DNA from: Microcaldota archaeon
GTDB taxonomy: Archaea > Micrarchaeota > Micrarchaeia > Micrarchaeales > Micrarchaeaceae
Assembly (NCBI GenBank): GCA_021828345.1
Contig: JAJZJI010000028.1
Location: 1-12,260 of the forward strand
DNA length: 12,260 bases
Reading direction: 5' to 3'
Shown here: positions 7,575-12,260 of the stretch, piece after piece
Position numbering within the stretch: position 1 is the stretch's first letter
Layout: every line of letters starts with the position of its first letter
Made by a program: the position numbers and the translations under genes
Notes under the pieces: model-generated
Database searches by the model: none
What the model was told of the DNA's origin: nothing
Seen by the model: only the letters and a program-made list of their open reading frames with translations

Positions 7575-8108
7575 ATGAAAAATATGAAACTACAATTTTG
7601 GAGTTTTGACATTATATTTGCAGTTGTAGTTTTTACAGTCACGCTTACAGTTATATCCTTTGTATGGTTTGATATAACAAATCAATTATCATTATCATAT
7701 GGAGGAAGTTCAACAATAATGCAGATACAGACGCAAACCCTTGCATATACCTTGTTATCACCAGGATCACCGTCATATTGGGATGGTACAATAAATACAA
7801 CAAATTCAAGCACATGGAATAATATAAGCGTGGGTCTTGGATCTGAAAAGGGTTTATCTATGAAAAAAATATATACGCTTATAGCAATGTCTAATACTAA
7901 TTATCAGGCCACAAAACAGACGCTCGGTATAGGATATGATTATTATATAAAAATTTACAATAACAATATGAATATAACAATAGGTAGCAATCCTATAACA
8001 AATAATGGATATACAATATATGTTATAAGAAAAGCATCTTCCATAAACGGCGTACCCGTTACTGTTGAGATAGTACTTTGGACTGGAACGGCATTTGGTG
8101 TTGCATAA
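7575..8108 (+). CDS. small pilin-like membrane protein (177 aa)
   Basis: The protein begins MKNMKLQFWSFDIIF. A short basic segment, then QFWSFD (D12), and a single helix at 13-33 resemble the N-terminus of a family of archaeal pilin-like proteins. The remainder fits that family as I recall it: a helix ending in SPGSPSYWDG (62-71), then GLS (93-95), LGIGYDYYIKI (117-127), and a final strand region with IRKASSINGV and VTVEIVLW (151-169). It has no LamG domain and may be the unadorned core subunit of the structure. ATG 7575 lies 4 bases after the stop of the upstream gene. An in-frame ATG at 7557 would overlap that gene by 14 bases and add six residues that do not look like a signal. The stop overlaps the next start (TAATG). 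The family assignment rests on motif memory. Confidence 0.75.
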   Translation: MKNMKLQFWSFDIIFAVVVFTVTLTVISFVWFDITNQLSLSYGGSSTIMQIQTQTLAYTLLSPGSPSYWDGTINTTNSSTWNNISVGLGSEKGLSMKKIYTLIAMSNTNYQATKQTLGIGYDYYIKIYNNNMNITIGSNPITNNGYTIYVIRKASSINGVPVTVEIVLWTGTAFGVA

Positions 8109-9919
8109 TGAAAGATAATTATAAGGGATTCCTTTTTACACTTGATGCGATATTTTCGTTAGTCATAGCAAGCCTTGCAGTATCTACACTCTTATACGTA
8201 AGCTTTGTAACACCCGTCGCATCCAATAGCCAAAATGACAAGGCAAGCAGCATACTAAATAGTATGCTTGCGTTAAGCACTGGAAGTGCTATAGGTAATG
8301 GAAGTATATCTGGTATATACTCAAATCCATATATAAGTTATAACCCTAATATAGAAATGCCAATACTAACATCCTCTTCATATATACGTTATAATAAAAA
8401 TATACCTAGCACAAATGTAAATGCTATAACCATATCTGTGTGGGTATATCCCACAGGTATTGGAAGTGGTAGTGGCGCTGGAAATATTGCAAGCGCGTTA
8501 AATGGCAGTGGTGGAATGATATTATCAAGTGCCAATAGTTATCAACTAGCTCGTTTTCCAAATGGCCAATTATATTATTCATTTAACACCATAGGACTTA
8601 GCTGGATTGATACAAATCATTATATACCTATGAATAAATGGAGCAATATCGTTCTCACATATTCAAAGGCAAGTGGCACTTTAAACATATATGATAATTC
8701 AACACTTATATCAACTGCAAGCTTCTCAGGTCCTTTAACCATGGGCCCAAGTCCATGTATAGCAGCATTTTCAATAGGTAGTAATTGTTATGCAAATCAG
8801 AATTTTTACGGCAGCATAATGAATGTACAGATATATAATACACCATTAAACCCTACCTATGTACATTACTTATATAGTGAGGGTTTATTTGGATTGCCTA
8901 TTGGAAAACAGAATCTTTTAGGATGGTGGCCGCTTGATGGCAATGCAAATGATTATAGCGGAAGTAATCAAGATTTAACTTATGGCAATGTCACATTTTC
9001 AAATATAAATAAAGTGCCTTTTGGAAATTTTAATCAGTCAAGTAGCGCGCCAATTCTTCAGACATTGGCAAATTTATATTTGAATGGGTATGGCGCTTAT
9101 GCATCAGAGATAATGTATTCTGGAGCAAATATTAGCGACTACGGATTGTTTATAAATAACAAATATGCCCCCGCCCTTAATATAGCAAATTTCAATGGTA
9201 CGAGCAGTTACATGAATATAACGGGTCCTATGAATCTACAAAACTTTACAATATCAGCATGGATTATGACAACTAGTTTAAAAAATGAGACAATAGAGAC
9301 GGGTAATCCTGCGGGCTCAAACCATTTGCTTGAGATATTTTATGGAAATAGTATATGCTCAAATAAAATATCAATAAAGGGATATTTCTTCGTCGGAGCG
9401 TATAACAATGTGCATGTATGCTCGGGCTTATCTGTAACGCCAGATAAATGGTATAATGTTGTTACAACTTATAATCAAAATTCTATAGATTTATATGTGA
9501 ATGGAAAATTAAATAGCACATATCTTAGTAATGGAGTTCCAGGAGCATCATCATTTGAAACAATAGGTGACTGTTTAACATGCACAAAATACGCATTTGA
9601 TGGATATATTTCCAATGTACAGATATTTAACAGTACATTAAGTGCCGCGCAGATTGCTGATGCTTATAGTTTTGGAATTGGCGGCATACCCATATCTACA
9701 AAAAAAATAGAAGGATGGTGGCCGCTTGATGGTAATACGAATGATTACACCAATAATTATAATCTTGGCATACCAACAAATATTATTTATCAAAATACAT
9801 CATTTGTCCCAATAGCTCTTACAAATTCATATCTTGTAAGCAGAGGTGCTACATCAATGGAATTACGCAATGGAAATTATATATCAATAGATAATGTAAG
9901 TATTGTGGTGTGGAAATGA
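8108..9919 (+). CDS. pilin-like protein with two LamG domains inserted between pilin-type ends
   Basis: A 603-aa protein starting MKDNYKGFLFTLDAIF: basic segment, KG|FLFTLD (D13) and a helix at 14-34, parallel to the preceding 177-aa protein (QFWSFDIIF). LamG domains span about 92-262 and 360-522. Typical strands are ITISVWV and FTISAWI, KWSNIVLTY and KWYNVVTTY, and MNVQIYN and SNVQIFN. GWWPLDGN units stand at 272-286 and 536-547. The second has no jellyroll after it and runs into a C-terminal tail (LVSRGATSMELRNG, then ISIDNVSIVVWK) that resembles the C-terminus of the 177-aa neighbour (VIRKASSINGV, VEIVLW). The LamG block therefore appears inserted in a pilin-like scaffold. The start at 8108 (TAATG overlap) is preferred to an in-frame ATG at 8078, which would put MDWNGIWCCI ahead of the basic segment. 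The stop overlaps the next ATG (ATGA). Confidence 0.9.
   Translation: MKDNYKGFLFTLDAIFSLVIASLAVSTLLYVSFVTPVASNSQNDKASSILNSMLALSTGSAIGNGSISGIYSNPYISYNPNIEMPILTSSSYIRYNKNIPSTNVNAITISVWVYPTGIGSGSGAGNIASALNGSGGMILSSANSYQLARFPNGQLYYSFNTIGLSWIDTNHYIPMNKWSNIVLTYSKASGTLNIYDNSTLISTASFSGPLTMGPSPCIAAFSIGSNCYANQNFYGSIMNVQIYNTPLNPTYVHYLYSEGLFGLPIGKQNLLGWWPLDGNANDYSGSNQDLTYGNVTFSNINKVPFGNFNQSSSAPILQTLANLYLNGYGAYASEIMYSGANISDYGLFINNKYAPALNIANFNGTSSYMNITGPMNLQNFTISAWIMTTSLKNETIETGNPAGSNHLLEIFYGNSICSNKISIKGYFFVGAYNNVHVCSGLSVTPDKWYNVVTTYNQNSIDLYVNGKLNSTYLSNGVPGASSFETIGDCLTCTKYAFDGYISNVQIFNSTLSAAQIADAYSFGIGGIPISTKKIEGWWPLDGNTNDYTNNYNLGIPTNIIYQNTSFVPIALTNSYLVSRGATSMELRNGNYISIDNVSIVVWK
8915..8966 (+). repeat. GWWPLDGN DNA repeat, copy 3
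   Basis: Identical to copy 2 (6836-6887) over all 52 bases and in the same codon frame, but in another gene of the operon about 2.1 kb away. The flanking sequences differ sharply on both sides. Confidence 0.9.
9713..9748 (+). repeat. GWWPLDGN DNA repeat, copy 4 (diverged)
   Basis: Twenty identical bases (GGATGGTGGCCGCTTGATGG) are followed by a changed section encoding NTNDY rather than NANDY. No complete LamG domain follows it. Confidence 0.8.
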
Positions 9920-12260
9920 GTTTATTCAATAAAAAATCTAAAAAGGGCTTTCTGCTTACGCTTTTAACCCTAGTTATATTCATACTCATGTTGGGCGAAC
10001 TCATAACATATGTTTTAGTAAGCTCTAATTATTATTCGCTTGCTGGTGATACATCAGTAGCGCTTAATTCAGGAAGTGCAACGCTAAATCTTAACACAAG
10101 TATGGGACAATTTCTTTCAGAATCCTTAAGCCATGCAATAATTGCAATAAATAATTATGAGATAAATTCGTCTTTGTATAATGGCACATTTATAAATAAT
10201 ACGCCACTTACAATAAAAATATTAATGGAAAATGGCACATTTGAAGGAAATGTAATAGATTATATGAGCAGCTATACTATTAACAGCTACATAAACAGCA
10301 TTAAAAAAAGCTCATCTTCCGAACAGATATTTATCAACATAACAAATGCGAGCCTTTCTATATATCAGACTAATCCATTTTATATAAATGCAGCTTATGT
10401 TGCATTTGCCAATATCACTTCAGCATCTGGAAGTACAACATATCCGATACATGTATCCGCCCAAGCACCTCTATCTTATATTAGTGATTTATTTGCATCT
10501 GAACATGGCAAACATTTGAGTATTATTCCAGCAAATATAACACGCGCAGTGCCAATAACCGAATCTAATGTCATAAACAATGGGAGCACTTCGCCATTCA
10601 TGTTTGAATATGGAAAAATATACTATTATCCTGGAAAACTTGCTCCGACAAGTGGGTGTAGCACATTCTCTAGATCTTTTGAAAATAATAATTATATTCT
10701 TGTAGCGTATAATGCAATTTCAATAAATAGTACCGCTTGTGGATTTGGCGGTTTAGTAACTAATATGTTAAATAACTCACCACCATATAAACCTTATTTA
10801 CAACTCAATATTAGTGTTAACAATTTAACTACCATACCAATAAGAAATGGGACATATGCATTATTAGATGGACCTGCAACATCGCTTTTAGATATATCGC
10901 CAATATTAGGCGTGCTAAATGCGAGCTATTTATATTCTTCAATATATCGACCTTCATATATTAATAGAGCTGAAGAATCGCAGATTAATTCCCCTAGCGG
11001 TTCATTTTATTTTTATACGCCAAATATAAAAGTCGCAACAATAACCTCTCCATCTACTCTGCCTTCAAATATAATAAACCAGAATGGAACGTATGGAATG
11101 AATACCATATTATCGCGATTAGGATTCAATTATACGCTTAGCATGTGGTTTGATCTTAAAAGTATATCAAGCAAAGCTTCATCCGGCTCCGTTTATAATG
11201 ATAATTTTAGAAGCCCTATTTTTGATATATATAATAAAACAGGTTTTGACTTTGGAAGCGCATGGGCTGGAGGAAATTTGACGCTTATAACAGGTGGAGA
11301 AAACTTTATGTGGAGTGAAAATTACTCTGCAAATGCAACATACCAACAGCAAAATTGCATTACAGAAAATGGAACTATACAGAGCAACACATGGTATAAC
11401 GCAATAGTTAAGGTATTTGATTATAGCAAAATAAATCTTTACCTTAATGGAAAATTAATGAATACATGCAATATATTAACAAATACGATAATGGTCGCAT
11501 CAAATAGCACAGACCTTGCCTTTGCATATGGAATGGATCCAGGAAGCACAAATGCAATAGCAAATAGCAGCATATCAAATATACAATTATACAACACAAC
11601 GCTAAACAACACGCTCATTAATGAGATATATAGAAATGGAATTGCAGGATTACCAGTAAGCCAGAATTCTCTAATTTACTGGGCACCGCTCAATGGTAAT
11701 ATAAATTATTACAATGGAACTAAAGCAACTAGAACGCTTCAACCAAAGAGCATATCAAATAATGTCAAATTTAATAATATAACAAATTATTCTGTAGATT
11801 CCACAGAATTTGGTATCAATAACATGATGAATGCTAGCAGCGTTTATGGATTTGGATGCAACAATGCTAACAACTGCACAAATAGCGCACTTTATTTAAA
11901 TAATGGAAAGTTATCAAGCGGAAAAGTTGCATATTTGAATGCGAGCGCAGATAATTATATGAATGCATATATAGGCAATTGGATTGATTCTAATACTAAT
12001 TTGACTATAACAGCATGGTTTGATAGTACAGGTTTAGGCGGTCCAGTATTTGGATTATATAGTCCATCTAGTGATGTTAATGAAGCATTACTAAGTGTGG
12101 ATAGCAATGCTGCAATAAGTGCGCATTTGCCAGGATTTGGGACAACAACATGGTATGATACATTTAATAGTTTATATTTTGCTGCACTTACATATAACGC
12201 TATATCAGGATTGAATACATTTTATATTAATGGAAAACTCATTGAGCGGTGCCCAGTAAA
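9916..12260 (+). CDS. large pilin-like LamG protein, 3' end beyond the window
   Basis: The frame is open from ATG 9916 (ATGA overlap with the previous stop) to the edge, giving 781 codons so far. I read every codon line and saw no stop. The N-terminus MSLFNKKSKKGFLLTLLTLVIF has a basic segment, KKG and a hydrophobic helix (about 12-36) parallel to its neighbours. Residues 40-395 carry no domain I can name. Segments such as MSSYTINSYI, IYQTNPFYINAAYVAF and PSYINRAEES recall a family of large archaeal pilin-like membrane proteins. A LamG domain lies at about 380-575, with WYNAIVKVFDYSKINLYLNG and Cys at 481 and 518. WAPLNGNINYYNG (590-602) replaces GWWPLDGN, and a second LamG domain (about 676 onward, LTITAWF) is cut by the window. 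The protein is Asn/Ser-rich with many N-x-S/T sequons. Confidence 0.85.
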   Translation, partial: MSLFNKKSKKGFLLTLLTLVIFILMLGELITYVLVSSNYYSLAGDTSVALNSGSATLNLNTSMGQFLSESLSHAIIAINNYEINSSLYNGTFINNTPLTIKILMENGTFEGNVIDYMSSYTINSYINSIKKSSSSEQIFINITNASLSIYQTNPFYINAAYVAFANITSASGSTTYPIHVSAQAPLSYISDLFASEHGKHLSIIPANITRAVPITESNVINNGSTSPFMFEYGKIYYYPGKLAPTSGCSTFSRSFENNNYILVAYNAISINSTACGFGGLVTNMLNNSPPYKPYLQLNISVNNLTTIPIRNGTYALLDGPATSLLDISPILGVLNASYLYSSIYRPSYINRAEESQINSPSGSFYFYTPNIKVATITSPSTLPSNIINQNGTYGMNTILSRLGFNYTLSMWFDLKSISSKASSGSVYNDNFRSPIFDIYNKTGFDFGSAWAGGNLTLITGGENFMWSENYSANATYQQQNCITENGTIQSNTWYNAIVKVFDYSKINLYLNGKLMNTCNILTNTIMVASNSTDLAFAYGMDPGSTNAIANSSISNIQLYNTTLNNTLINEIYRNGIAGLPVSQNSLIYWAPLNGNINYYNGTKATRTLQPKSISNNVKFNNITNYSVDSTEFGINNMMNASSVYGFGCNNANNCTNSALYLNNGKLSSGKVAYLNASADNYMNAYIGNWIDSNTNLTITAWFDSTGLGGPVFGLYSPSSDVNEALLSVDSNAAISAHLPGFGTTTWYDTFNSLYFAALTYNAISGLNTFYINGKLIERCPV

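Noticed and set aside
8078..8107. Upstream ATG at 8078 as start of the third operon gene
   Set aside because: It adds MDWNGIWCCI, which is read from the other frame of the upstream gene's end and spoils the basic pilin-type N-terminus. ATG 8108 gives a clean TAATG junction.
5860..9748. Regular-looking short repeats that could suggest a CRISPR array
   Set aside because: The four copies are 0.8-2.1 kb apart, lie in frame inside genes and encode the GWWPLDGN motif of LamG domains.
9713..9960. Premature stop or frameshift cutting a third LamG domain in the gene ending at 9919
   Set aside because: Reading past the TGA in the same frame gives a short Lys/Arg-rich peptide and a stop, with no LamG continuation. 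The last residues match a pilin-type C-terminus, and the TGA forms a normal ATGA junction with the next gene.

Overview
The window looks archaeal and AT-rich. Three things point that way: TATA-like boxes lie about 20-30 bases upstream of start codons with little or no leader and weak Shine-Dalgarno sequences; a class III (pilin-type) signal peptide of the G|QxSxE form is present; and there is a two-subunit 2-oxoacid:ferredoxin oxidoreductase of the archaeal/sulfolobal layout. The tight gene packing and the chain of large surface proteins with repeated GWWPLDGN LamG units fit a small-genome DPANN-type archaeon (ARMAN, Micrarchaeum or Parvarchaeum-like). That placement is inference, not proof.

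Layout. Positions 1-171 hold a possible 3' tail of a 23S rRNA gene (about 1-35), two abutting hairpins (48-101) and the promoter of the first gene. An overlapping pair follows on the plus strand: an unrecognised protein (172-1026) with a possible degenerate PD-(D/E)xK motif, and a HAD-family hydrolase (to 1696). Converging on it from the minus strand are a small DUF167/UPF0235 gene (4422-4655) and the alpha (2604-4355/4373) and beta (1724-2602) subunits of a 2-oxoacid:ferredoxin oxidoreductase, which decarboxylates a 2-oxoacid to acyl-CoA while reducing ferredoxin. A divergent promoter region (4656-4741) separates this block from the right-hand part.

The right 7.5 kb (4742 to the window end) is one plus-strand operon of four type IV pilin-like membrane proteins, joined by a 4-base gap, a TAATG overlap and an ATGA overlap. 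Three of them carry concanavalin A-like LamG jellyroll domains (at least seven in total). The last gene runs off the right edge. All four start with a short basic segment, a pilin-like processing or near-processing motif and one hydrophobic helix. They look like the subunits of a cell-surface fibre or adhesion complex whose heads are LamG lectin-like domains, perhaps for contact with a host cell or a polysaccharide. No ATPase, platform protein or prepilin peptidase gene lies in the window. LamG units share a DNA-level repeat (52 identical bases in two genes), which suggests recent domain shuffling or gene conversion.

There is no gene-free stretch above 300 bases. The intergenic gaps are 1-171, 1697-1723 (convergent, nothing distinctive beyond mild T-richness on the minus strand), 4374-4421 and 4656-4741.
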